27,376 nucleotides of DNA. Source: CAYXZR01 sp964470025 (lineage in GTDB: Bacteria; Patescibacteriota; Patescibacteriia; Buchananbacterales; UBA6539). Location: positions 1 through 27,376 of the forward strand of contig CAYXZR010000009.1 in NCBI GenBank assembly GCA_964470025.1, read 5' to 3'. The translations under genes were made by a program, and so were the position numbers. Of the stretch, positions 8,737 to 16,079 are shown in pieces (the stretch's first letter is position 1; each line of letters starts with the position of its first letter). The notes beneath the pieces are model-generated. The model made no database searches and had not been told where the DNA came from. It saw only the letters and a program-made list of their open reading frames with translations.

Positions 8737-9307
8737 ACATGCGGATTAATCCAGTTGCTACATTAATTTCAAAACCATACTGCTCACTAATTCCGGGGTA
8801 AGAAGTATCGATACGAACAGCTACGACATCTTCTAATATGATGTCATCAACATATACTGCAACTGAATCAAGATTATATTCAACAACTATATCATTTGAT
8901 TGAGTCACCCAGACAGCAGGATTGTCACTAGTGGCTAGCTCAATACCATCAATCGTAGTTAAACCAAGAAGCGTACCACTTGAAACATCGTCCTCAGTCT
9001 CACCGCGACTAATGATAAAATAAGTTGACTCATAGGCACACACCCCCCCATCACATGCAATAAATTTAATTCCATAACCTTGATCTGGATACGAACCTTG
9101 ATACTGCTGTCCTGCCACTCCCCATGTGTGAGTTCGTCGTAAATCATTAATAAAAATATTCCTACTATCTTTATATAGCTGATCATCAGTTGATGATCGA
9201 AAGTTAAAAAGTACAACACCAAAAATTGCAGTAATAATACCAATACTCACTAGTAAGTCGATAACAGTGAATCCAAATGTAGTATTTTTTCCTGCTTTTA
9301 TCTCCAT
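8726..9307 (-). CDS. FimT/GspH-like minor pilin with Asp at mature position 5
   Basis: I chose the ATG at 9307 (193 residues) over a TTG at 9328, because it gives a normal short leader before the cleavage site FG|FTVIDLLVS. The protein has one N-terminal hydrophobic helix and a beta-rich GspH/FimT-like body. Mature position 5 is aspartate instead of the almost invariant glutamate, which keeps the charge with a shorter side chain. It overlaps the end of pilD by 10 bases and is the first of the four minor pilins. The role is inferred from position: the H-like subunit of the initiating tip complex. Confidence 0.75.
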   Translation of the reverse strand: MEIKAGKNTTFGFTVIDLLVSIGIITAIFGVVLFNFRSSTDDQLYKDSRNIFINDLRRTHTWGVAGQQYQGSYPDQGYGIKFIACDGGVCAYESTYFIISRGETEDDVSSGTLLGLTTIDGIELATSDNPAVWVTQSNDIVVEYNLDSVAVYVDDIILEDVVAVRIDTSYPGISEQYGFEINVATGLIRMYEI

Positions 9308-10059
9308 AAAATCTGTGATAAATACCAACTGACTAATTGCTCACCATAGACAAGCGATACCACCGTTGCTGCGCTCAAAAACGTTCCAAATGGTACTTTT
9401 GATGACATTTTTTTACCACCAAAAATAAGTAAAAAAATACCCACAAAAGCACCTCCGACATACGCCATAAACAACGCAGCTAAGGTTAACTTCCAGCCAA
9501 GCATACATCCCATCAATGCGCCTAGTCGAATATCACCTCCCCCAATCCATCTCCCTTTTGAAACAATAAACTGCAAAAGAAAAAAACCACCACCCAATAC
9601 AGCGCCCAGCACAAGATTGACCCATGGAATACCTAAATACAAATTAAATAACACTGCTATAATAACTGCCGGTACAACAACTTTATCCAAAATTAAATAA
9701 TAGTATAAGTCATACAAAAAAATAACAGTCAAAAATGAAACAAAAAGCACATCACGGATAAACAAAAGTGATAAGCCATGTATAAAATACAACCATACAA
9801 ACAAGAGCCCAACCACTAGTTCTACTAATACATAATGCGCCCCATAAGAAGTCTTACATTGACGACATTTACCTTTTAGCACCAAAAAGCTAACAAGCGG
9901 AATATTGTCAAACCAACGAATAATCTTTTTACAGGTGACGCATTTTGATCGATCAAAAGCAAGCGGAAGTTCAAACTTCAAGCGATACACTACAACATTA
10001 ATAAAGCTCCCGATAGCAGCTCCTAGAAAAAAAATAAACAATATAAATAAAGTATCCAT
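9298..10059 (-). CDS. pilD: Prepilin peptidase / N-methyltransferase PilD
   Basis: This polytopic membrane aspartyl protease cuts the leader of prepilins after the glycine and methylates the new N-terminus. The 253 residues start with GSFINVVVYRL. A cytoplasmic zinc-type loop with CxxC pairs C40/C43 and C65/C68 follows. The catalytic aspartates are likely D117 (YDLYYYLILD) and D176 (GGGDIRLG). Several hydrophobic segments fill the C-terminal half. Its substrates are encoded around it: pilA upstream and the four minor pilins downstream. It has its own promoter directly after the pilA terminator, and the -10 box is so close to the ATG that the message is probably leaderless. Confidence 0.95.
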   Translation of the reverse strand: MDTLFILFIFFLGAAIGSFINVVVYRLKFELPLAFDRSKCVTCKKIIRWFDNIPLVSFLVLKGKCRQCKTSYGAHYVLVELVVGLLFVWLYFIHGLSLLFIRDVLFVSFLTVIFLYDLYYYLILDKVVVPAVIIAVLFNLYLGIPWVNLVLGAVLGGGFFLLQFIVSKGRWIGGGDIRLGALMGCMLGWKLTLAALFMAYVGGAFVGIFLLIFGGKKMSSKVPFGTFLSAATVVSLVYGEQLVSWYLSQILWR

Positions 10060-10067
10060 TTATATTA

Positions 10068-10096
10068 ATTATAGCCAAAAAATAACTTTTACTCAA
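10068..10096 (-). promoter_or_regulatory. Promoter of pilD, probably leaderless
   Basis: TTGAGT (10096-10091), a 17-base spacer and a perfect TATAAT (10073-10068) lie on the minus strand. Only 8 bases separate the -10 box from the pilD ATG at 10059. A start about 7 bases downstream of the -10 therefore falls at or within a base or two of the ATG. The -35 begins one base after the T-run of the pilA terminator. Confidence 0.72.
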
Positions 10097-10097
10097 C

Positions 10098-10149
10098 AAA
10101 AAATCCCCCTCTTCTTAATCTATATAAGACTAAAAAGAGGGGGATTTTT
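10098..10149 (-). terminator. Rho-independent terminator of pilA
   Basis: Arms 10099-10113 and 10135-10149 form a perfect 15-bp stem (AAAAATCCCCCTCTT with its complement) around a 21-base loop. On the minus strand it begins 7 bases after the pilA stop and ends in six T. The stem is flanked by A on the other side, so it could also work on the plus strand, although no plus-strand gene ends there. It separates the abundant pilA message from pilD and the minor pilins. Confidence 0.92.
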
Positions 10150-10155
10150 AAATGA

Positions 10156-10644
10156 TTAGATATCTGTACAAGCTCCTGATATGATACCTGTAGGTGATGC
10201 ACAATGAGATCCAGTAGCCAAATTACCCACATTACCTTCAAGAGTGAAAGTAATACCATAAGTTGTTGCATCTGCAGTTGCATCAGTACCATCAGCTGTA
10301 TACTCGTACGCATTGTCTGATGGAGGTGTTGGTGCCTCAGGAATTCCTGACATATACACGTCCCCACTAGCAGTATCACTAAAGTGACCACCAGAACTTA
10401 ATGTACTGTAACCAGTAGCACCTAGTTCATGAGCGTCAGTTCCAGTGTTACCTGGGTAACCGCCATTTGTATCAAAATATAATTCTAAAGCAGTTTGAAT
10501 TCGCTTAACATCAGCAACACGCTTTGCATCTCGAGCCTTTTCTCGAGCATTATTCAAAGCAACTACTGCCAATGTTGACAGCAAGCCAATAATTGCAATA
10601 ACAACAAGCAATTCAATCAAGGTAAAACCTTTATTATTTTTCAT
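10156..10644 (-). CDS. pilA: Major type IV pilin PilA
   Basis: I chose the ATG at 10644 (162 residues). It has a strong Shine-Dalgarno 7 bases upstream and gives the classic leader MKNNKG before FTLIELLVVIAIIG, with glutamate at mature position 5. A 29-residue upstream extension of the open frame is part of the untranslated leader. The helix continues through NNAREKARDAKRVADVKRIQ, as in many CPR and Gram-positive pilins. The variable region is rich in Gly, Thr and Asp, and a C-terminal cysteine pair (CASPTGIISGAC) probably forms a disulfide. It is the fibre subunit. Its own extended -10 promoter and strong terminator fit expression well above the rest of the operon. Confidence 0.93.
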   Translation of the reverse strand: MKNNKGFTLIELLVVIAIIGLLSTLAVVALNNAREKARDAKRVADVKRIQTALELYFDTNGGYPGNTGTDAHELGATGYSTLSSGGHFSDTASGDVYMSGIPEAPTPPSDNAYEYTADGTDATADATTYGITFTLEGNVGNLATGSHCASPTGIISGACTDI

Positions 10645-10651
10645 ATTGTCA

Positions 10652-10662
10652 CCCCCTTCCCC
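10652..10662 (-). promoter_or_regulatory. Shine-Dalgarno of pilA
   Basis: GGGGAAGGGGG lies 7 bases before the ATG at 10644. It is the clearest ribosome binding site in the window, where most starts have weak or no such motif, and it decides the pilA start. Confidence 0.85.
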
Positions 10663-10711
10663 TTTGAAGGCATTAAAAATACCTAAGGATAAATTTGTAA
10701 GTACTGCTACC

Positions 10712-10730
10712 TGATAACATAAAGTTATCA
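10712..10730 (-). promoter_or_regulatory. Stem-loop near the 5' end of the pilA leader
   Basis: TGATAAC and GTTATCA form a perfect 7-bp stem around a 5-base loop, roughly 12-30 bases after the predicted pilA transcription start. It could protect the message 5' end or act as an operator; the sequence does not say which. Confidence 0.5.
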
Positions 10731-10748
10731 ACAGTTTTTATATAAAAA

Positions 10749-10777
10749 ATTATACCACAATTGGCACAAGTCAACAA
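10749..10777 (-). promoter_or_regulatory. Strong extended -10 promoter of pilA
   Basis: TTGTTG (10777-10772), 17 bases, then a perfect TATAAT (10754-10749) preceded by TGG, an extended -10 element. It starts just after the pilC stop and predicts a 5' leader of about 98 bases before the pilA ATG at 10644. Confidence 0.82.
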
Positions 10778-10778
10778 C

Positions 10779-11984
10779 CTAAAATGACGTAGCCAAGTTA
10801 TAAACAGGCACAATAACTGCCGCCACCAGCAAGCCAACTGCAATTCCCATTAACATCATCAGCAATGGCTCAAGTAAAGCGACTAAATTAGTTACCATAT
10901 TATCCACCTCTCGGCTATAAAAACCAGAAAGCTTTTCTAAAACCTGATCTACCCTACCGGTTTTTTCTCCCAAGGAAAGCATCTGAGGGATCATTACGGG
11001 CATATGTGGACTATCGGCAAGTACCGTAGCAATAGAATTACCACTTTCAACCTCTCTATAGGTATCCATGATCAAATTACGATAAATCTCATTTCCTGCA
11101 ACTTCCGCTACGATTTCTAAGCTTCGAGAAAGTGTCACACCTCCAGCAAGTAACGTATGTAAGCTCCTAGTAAATCGAACTAAAATAATCCTTTGCTGCA
11201 ATTTACCAAAAATAGGAATTTTCAACTTTAACAAATCCCAATAATAACGACCCTGAGACGTACGAAGAGTAAATTGGATTCCAACAATCACTCCAATAAC
11301 AAGCAAAATCATCAGCCACCAGAAATTAACAAAAAAGTTACTTGTACCAATCAGAATTTTTGTAGACAGTGGAAGCTCAGAACCAGTTTCAACAAGTATA
11401 GCTGTTAGTTGAGGAATAACAGTTACCATCATCAATGAACCAACCACAAGTAATCCAGTTAATATAAAAATTGGATAAATCATCGCACCACGAATCTTCG
11501 AGTTCAAGTCATAATCTTTTTCAAACTGGTCAGCAAGATATTCAAGCACTTCCTCAAGTTTTCCAGATGTTTCACCTGACTTTACAATACTTATATAAAA
11601 ATGAGAAAAAATCTTTTCATGCCGCTCCATCGCATCTGACAACTTAGCACCACCCTCAACATCATCAGCAACTTCAGAAACAATAGATTGAAGCTTATGG
11701 TTTTCTGTCTGCTCCACAAGCATGCGTAATCCCTGAACCAAAGGGATTCCTGCAGCAACAGTAAATGACAATTGACGAGAAAAAATAACTAAATCCTTAC
11801 CAGAAACTCTGTCAAATAAACTCAAATTCATCTCCAGGGCACTTGTCTTCTCCTCTGATATGGTGATAATAGTAAGATCCTTATCTTCGACAAGCTCAGC
11901 AGCAAACTCAATAGAAGGAGCCTGAACTACCCCCTCAACAACCTTACCACTTTCATTTTGTGCTCTATAGCGAAAATCTGGCAT
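10779..11984 (-). CDS. pilC: Type IV pilus inner-membrane platform protein PilC
   Basis: This protein forms the membrane platform on which PilB drives pilin insertion. At 401 residues it has the normal family length. Two T2SSF domains are visible. The first has the signature KSGETSGKLEEVLEYLADQF and is followed by a membrane helix (about 167-195). The second has LGEKTGRVDQVLEKLSGFY and is followed by a C-terminal membrane segment rich in Leu, Met and Val. Another membrane helix lies at about 213-236. It starts 5 bases after the PilT-like gene, so it belongs to the same transcript, and it is the last gene before the separate pilA promoter. Confidence 0.95.
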   Translation of the reverse strand: MPDFRYRAQNESGKVVEGVVQAPSIEFAAELVEDKDLTIITISEEKTSALEMNLSLFDRVSGKDLVIFSRQLSFTVAAGIPLVQGLRMLVEQTENHKLQSIVSEVADDVEGGAKLSDAMERHEKIFSHFYISIVKSGETSGKLEEVLEYLADQFEKDYDLNSKIRGAMIYPIFILTGLLVVGSLMMVTVIPQLTAILVETGSELPLSTKILIGTSNFFVNFWWLMILLVIGVIVGIQFTLRTSQGRYYWDLLKLKIPIFGKLQQRIILVRFTRSLHTLLAGGVTLSRSLEIVAEVAGNEIYRNLIMDTYREVESGNSIATVLADSPHMPVMIPQMLSLGEKTGRVDQVLEKLSGFYSREVDNMVTNLVALLEPLLMMLMGIAVGLLVAAVIVPVYNLATSF

Positions 11985-11989
11985 GGCAA

Positions 11990-13063
11990 CTACTGTTTAA
12001 TTATTTTTCTTAAAAACGATGGATCATTTGCATGCTCCATGGCACGATCTATAAGCACTTCATTATTTCTAACCAATTCAGCCAAAGACTGATCAAGCGT
12101 AATCATTCCTGAGCTTCTAGAGCTCTGAATAATAGTCTCTATCTGACGTACGCGTTGCTGTCGGACAAGCGATCTAATAGCATCATTAACAATAACAATC
12201 TCTGTTGCTGGGACTACACCGCCACCAACACGTGGGACAAGTCGCTGACAAACGATCGCTTCTAAAGCTTCTGCAAGCGTGGATGCGACTCGAGTCATAT
12301 CTTCATCTTTAAATTCTGCAAAAATATCTTCTACAATCTGAGCTGCAGAAGTGCCTGTCATTTGTAAAATAACCAAATGACCTGAAGTTGCAAGATCTAC
12401 ACACATTGGAATTACTCCAGGTTCCCTAGTAGTACCAACAGCAATAACATCAACATCAAACTCACGTAAATATTGTAATGCACCATTAAATGAATGTGCA
12501 TCCCGCCCAACTTCTCGCTGCTCAATTAAACTTTTATTATTAAAAAACAAGTATTCAATAGGTCGCTCAACAATAACAATATTCTCTCGCCGATTTTTGT
12601 TGATTTCCTCAATTAGTGCTGCAACCGTCGTCGTCTTACCTGAACCATATGGACCTGCAACGATAATCAAACCATTTTGTTTTTCTGCCAGCTTTTCAAC
12701 CTCTTTTGGAAGCCCTAAGGTAGCAAATTGTGGAATTTTTTCAGGAATTAACTTAAGAGAAACAGCTGGAATATTTTTCTGATAAAAAATATTTATTTTA
12801 AATCGAAACTTTCCTTCAAACTCCTTAATGAAAGTCACTTCTCGCTCTTGCTCAAGCTCTGCAACTTGCTGCTCGGAAAGCATTGCTGCTACAAATTCAC
12901 TTAAAAACTCCTCGGTAACCACATCCATTGAATCAAGCTCGACCAAATTATCGTCAACCCTAAGAGTCGGATATGACCCAACCGTAAAGTGAACATAAGA
13001 AGCTCGCTGCTTTGCAGCAGTGATCAAGATATTACTTACTGTGAGAGTAAGTGACGCACTCAT
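11990..13063 (-). CDS. PilT-like ATPase with altered catalytic motifs
   Basis: The 357-residue protein aligns by eye along the whole of PilT, the retraction ATPase. Visible parts are the N-terminal domain (ASYVHFTVGSYPTLRVDD), Walker A GPYGSGKTT (137-145), the QREVGRDAHSFNGAL block (182-196) and a C-terminal AIRSLVRQ...GMITLDQSLAEL segment. Key residues differ. The ASDLH-type Asp box reads ASYVH. The Walker B VGE(M)RD reads VGTTRE, so the catalytic glutamate is threonine at about 211. The His box TLHT reads QMTG at about 234-237. EDPIE reads ERPIE. Nucleotide binding may persist, but efficient hydrolysis is doubtful. It could be a PilU-like accessory or a regulatory subunit. It lies between the response regulator and pilC. 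Confidence 0.85.
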   Translation of the reverse strand: MSASLTLTVSNILITAAKQRASYVHFTVGSYPTLRVDDNLVELDSMDVVTEEFLSEFVAAMLSEQQVAELEQEREVTFIKEFEGKFRFKINIFYQKNIPAVSLKLIPEKIPQFATLGLPKEVEKLAEKQNGLIIVAGPYGSGKTTTVAALIEEINKNRRENIVIVERPIEYLFFNNKSLIEQREVGRDAHSFNGALQYLREFDVDVIAVGTTREPGVIPMCVDLATSGHLVILQMTGTSAAQIVEDIFAEFKDEDMTRVASTLAEALEAIVCQRLVPRVGGGVVPATEIVIVNDAIRSLVRQQRVRQIETIIQSSRSSGMITLDQSLAELVRNNEVLIDRAMEHANDPSFLRKIIKQ

Positions 13064-13069
13064 ACGTCC

Positions 13070-13444
13070 TTAACCAATCTTTTGCTTAATCTTTTTGATT
13101 ACTTCTGAAGGCATAAAATGCGCTTTAATTAAGTAATCAACCGCACCTAAATCAAGTCCTCGCTGGACTTCATCTTTTTGACTAAGGTTAGTAAGTAAAA
13201 TAATAGGAAAATTTTTAACAACACCTTTATCACTAAGTGTTTTTAGAACTTCAAATCCATCCATTTTAGGCAACACAACATCAAGCAGCATCAAATCTGG
13301 CTGTCGTTGTTCAACCATCTTAACTGCCTTTTCACCATCGTTGGCTAAGCCAACTGCGTACCCTTCAAGCTGAAGCTTAGTGCTGTACAGTTCAGCCAAG
13401 AATTCGTCATCTTCGACAAGTAAAATATATTTTTCTTCTGCCAT
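13070..13444 (-). CDS. Single-domain (CheY-like) response regulator
   Basis: The 124 residues are one receiver domain with no output domain. The acidic pocket is E11/D12/D13, the phosphoacceptor is D55 (LMLLDVVLPKMDG), and the switch residues are T85 and K107. It sits between pilB (21 bases) and the PilT-like gene (6 bases) in the pilus operon, so it probably acts by protein contact on pilus motors, as PilG/PilH-type regulators do elsewhere. No histidine kinase gene is present in the window. Confidence 0.92.
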   Translation of the reverse strand: MAEEKYILLVEDDEFLAELYSTKLQLEGYAVGLANDGEKAVKMVEQRQPDLMLLDVVLPKMDGFEVLKTLSDKGVVKNFPIILLTNLSQKDEVQRGLDLGAVDYLIKAHFMPSEVIKKIKQKIG

Positions 13445-13465
13445 ATAGTATAAATTAGCTTCTTA

Positions 13466-15199
13466 TTATAATTGTGATACACGAATAACTTCCTCCATAG
13501 TTGTGTTTCCGTGTAGTGATTTTATTATACAATCTTGCACCAAAGTAATAAAATTTTGGTTCTTTAACTCTTCATAATACTCTGCAATATCAGCCGAGCG
13601 GTTAATTAATGCTCGAAGTTCAGGTGTAACAGTAATTACTTCAGCAACAGCCAATCGTCCTTTATAGCCAGACTCTCCGCATGAAGCACACCCTTTACCT
13701 TTCCAAAACTCAAGATTTTCGACATTAATTCCCCCTAAGTACTCCTTCGGTATCATGTCAATTTGCTTTTTTGCACTCTTAAGTAAATGTTCAGGAATTT
13801 CATCTTTTACCTTACAATCAGGGCAAATCTTTCGAGCCAATCGTTGTGCAATAATAACATTGATAACCGAAGAAAGCAAAAACGGTTCTGCGCCTAAATC
13901 AGCCATTCGAGGCAGCGCACCAATCGCATCATTGGTATGCAACGTAGTAAGCACCATGTGTCCAGTTAAACTAGCATGTACAACTAATTGCGTCGTTTCT
14001 TCATCACGAATTTCGCCAAGCATGATTAAGTTTGGATCTTGTCGCAAAATAGCACGAAGACCAGACGCAAATGTATATCCTACTTCTGGATTAACCTGAG
14101 ACTGATTCACTCCTGTCATATAATATTCGATAGGATCTTCAAGTGTAACGATATTTAATCCTTCTTGATTTAACTTATGAAGCGCGGTGTATAAAGTAGT
14201 GGTTTTACCAGAACCAGTTGGACCAGTAAGTAGAAAAATGCCATGTGGTTTTTTCATACCTTCTTTAATTTGATCAATATGCCACTGACTAAATCCAAGT
14301 TGTTCAAACGTCGGAATCTCAGCACTTGAATCAAGAATACGCAACACCACTTTCTCACCTTCAAAAAGAGGAAGTGTTGAAACACGAAGATCAATATCTC
14401 GACCATCCATCGTAAATCTAATACGGCCATCCTGTGGCAATCGAGTCTCATCAAGACGCAAACCAGCTAAAACTTTAATACGAGCAACAATAGCTGAATG
14501 AATATACTTTGGTAACACCAATGAGGTTTTCAGCTGTCCGTCAATTCGATAACGAACCTTTGTATTTTGAGTAGAAGGCTCTATATGAATATCTGAAGCA
14601 CGACCATCTGTAGCATGCCTAAAAATTACTAAAACGATCTTAGAAACAGGTGCACTCTTAATAACCTGCTCCATTTCATCAGCAGTACCCGCACCATCTT
14701 TTGACAAAAACACATCTTCTGCGTTTTCTAATGCCTCTTCAACCTCCTCTTGAAACTCTTCATACTGCTTAATTGCCTTAGAAAAACTCGAAGCAGAAAT
14801 AACGTAATATTTAACAGTATAGCCAGATTTTTTTGCTAAGAAATCTAAAGCTTCAATCGCCTTAAAATTTTGTGGCTGCACCAAGCCAACATGCAACACC
14901 TTTGCATCAAGTTTAAATGCAATCATCTTGTAGTTCTCAGCAACTTCAAGAGGAATAATTTCAAGTACTTTTTGATCAATTTCTGTCGCTCTCAAGTCCT
15001 GTGCTGGAATATTTAACACCTTACCTTTCTGGGTAATCAACTGCTCTTCATTGACTAGTTTTTCCGCAACAAGTAGCTGCTCGATATTTTGACCAGTTTG
15101 TTTCGCCTCTTGAGTAACGCGCATCAGCGCATCTTTATCGACAATACCATCAGCGACAAGTGAGTCAACTAATTGTTGTTGTGTATCAGAAATAGCCAT
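13466..15199 (-). CDS. pilB: Type IV pilus assembly ATPase PilB
   Basis: This hexameric cytoplasmic ATPase powers pilus extension. Numbering from the ATG at 15199 gives 577 residues. The N-terminal MshEN-like region covers about 5-150. The Asp box is DGRASDIHIEP (198-208) and Walker A is GPTGSGKTTT (326-335). Walker B is LIMLGEIRDE with E396, the His box is TTLHTND with H421, and a zinc site is formed by C459, C462, C504 and C507. All catalytic motifs are intact, unlike the neighbouring PilT-like protein. An ATG at 15208, overlapping the previous stop, is an equally good start. A longer frame to 15256 would overlap the previous gene by 56 bases and is unlikely. Confidence 0.95.
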   Translation of the reverse strand: MAISDTQQQLVDSLVADGIVDKDALMRVTQEAKQTGQNIEQLLVAEKLVNEEQLITQKGKVLNIPAQDLRATEIDQKVLEIIPLEVAENYKMIAFKLDAKVLHVGLVQPQNFKAIEALDFLAKKSGYTVKYYVISASSFSKAIKQYEEFQEEVEEALENAEDVFLSKDGAGTADEMEQVIKSAPVSKIVLVIFRHATDGRASDIHIEPSTQNTKVRYRIDGQLKTSLVLPKYIHSAIVARIKVLAGLRLDETRLPQDGRIRFTMDGRDIDLRVSTLPLFEGEKVVLRILDSSAEIPTFEQLGFSQWHIDQIKEGMKKPHGIFLLTGPTGSGKTTTLYTALHKLNQEGLNIVTLEDPIEYYMTGVNQSQVNPEVGYTFASGLRAILRQDPNLIMLGEIRDEETTQLVVHASLTGHMVLTTLHTNDAIGALPRMADLGAEPFLLSSVINVIIAQRLARKICPDCKVKDEIPEHLLKSAKKQIDMIPKEYLGGINVENLEFWKGKGCASCGESGYKGRLAVAEVITVTPELRALINRSADIAEYYEELKNQNFITLVQDCIIKSLHGNTTMEEVIRVSQL

Positions 15200-15200
15200 A

Positions 15201-15488
15201 CTATTCATTAAATGGATTACGCTTACCTGGCTGACCCGGTCCAATAGGTAGATCAACCCTTTGCTCTAGTGTATCAAGTTTCGAGTCTTGTAGCACTGTG
15301 TCAGAAAATCCTCCCCGAAGCTCTTCTTTTGAAAAACCAGGGGCAGAAATAATTGTAGCCTCGCTAGTATTAGTAAATAATGGCACTACAAAATAAACGA
15401 GTAATAATAACCCAAGAAAAAATACTCCTGCCAATAAATACGATAGGGTTCCTGTTTTTTGTTTGCTATCTGATTTTTTTACCAACAT
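15201..15488 (-). CDS. Small membrane protein in the PilP position
   Basis: The 95-residue protein has a basic N-terminus, one membrane helix (about 16-38) and a short extracytoplasmic tail. The tail ends in GPGQPGKRNPFNE, and RNPF resembles the motif found at the end of PilP-like proteins. It lies between pilO (4 bases) and pilB (1-base gap or slight overlap), where pilP stands in pilMNOP operons. I infer a reduced PilP-like partner of PilN and PilO. Homology to PilP proper cannot be shown by eye. Confidence 0.7.
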   Translation of the reverse strand: MLVKKSDSKQKTGTLSYLLAGVFFLGLLLLVYFVVPLFTNTSEATIISAPGFSKEELRGGFSDTVLQDSKLDTLEQRVDLPIGPGQPGKRNPFNE

Positions 15489-15492
15489 ACAC

Positions 15493-16077
15493 TTAGGAAG
15501 GAATATAATAAGTAATCAAGCTAATTGATAGTGAATCAACGCTCTGGTCAAACGAAATTGAAATAACATCAAAAAGCCGTAAATTTGTTTCAATATCATC
15601 CAAAAACTGCTTTAACGTTTCATAAGAACCCTCAGTAAGTGTAAGTGTAACACCAAGTCGACTAATCGATCCCGTATCTTCTTCCGCTTTTAGCTCAGGA
15701 TTCAATACAACACTTCCAAGAATAAAACCGTTTTCCAGCGCCAAATATTCAAACTGAACCAATAAGCCCGGAATATCTTTTTCTTCAGGTATTAAAGAGG
15801 CTAAACGCTGTGTATCTCGTGTCGAAATTTTCTTAGACTCATTAATATACGTAGTAATCTCATCTAAATAGCGCTCACGTAAATCAACAGAATTCTCAAG
15901 CTCTGATAAAGTTTCTTCTTGAAGCTGAGCCTGTGATACAATTGGACGAACCAATTGGTACAGAGCAACAACAAGTAATAATACAAAACCAATAGTTATA
16001 AAGACGGAATGTCGCGCCCAAAACTCCAAAGTAGTTGGGTATTTTTTAACATTAAATTGTGTTTCTTTAATATCCAT
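15493..16077 (-). CDS. pilO: Pilus alignment protein PilO
   Basis: The 194-residue bitopic protein has a short cytoplasmic tail, a membrane helix at about 25-47 and a coiled-coil segment (about 50-90). A ferredoxin-like domain follows, with the typical SYETLKQFLDDIETNLRLF helix. It pairs with PilN in the inner-membrane alignment complex that links PilM and the motor to the fibre. It starts 2 bases after pilN. Confidence 0.88.
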   Translation of the reverse strand: MDIKETQFNVKKYPTTLEFWARHSVFITIGFVLLLVVALYQLVRPIVSQAQLQEETLSELENSVDLRERYLDEITTYINESKKISTRDTQRLASLIPEEKDIPGLLVQFEYLALENGFILGSVVLNPELKAEEDTGSISRLGVTLTLTEGSYETLKQFLDDIETNLRLFDVISISFDQSVDSLSISLITYYIPS

Positions 16078-16079
16078 AA

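Noticed and set aside
10156..10731. Longer PilA start giving a 29-residue extra leader
   Set aside because: The extension lies in the leader after the predicted transcription start, and the ATG at 10644 has a strong Shine-Dalgarno and a normal prepilin leader.
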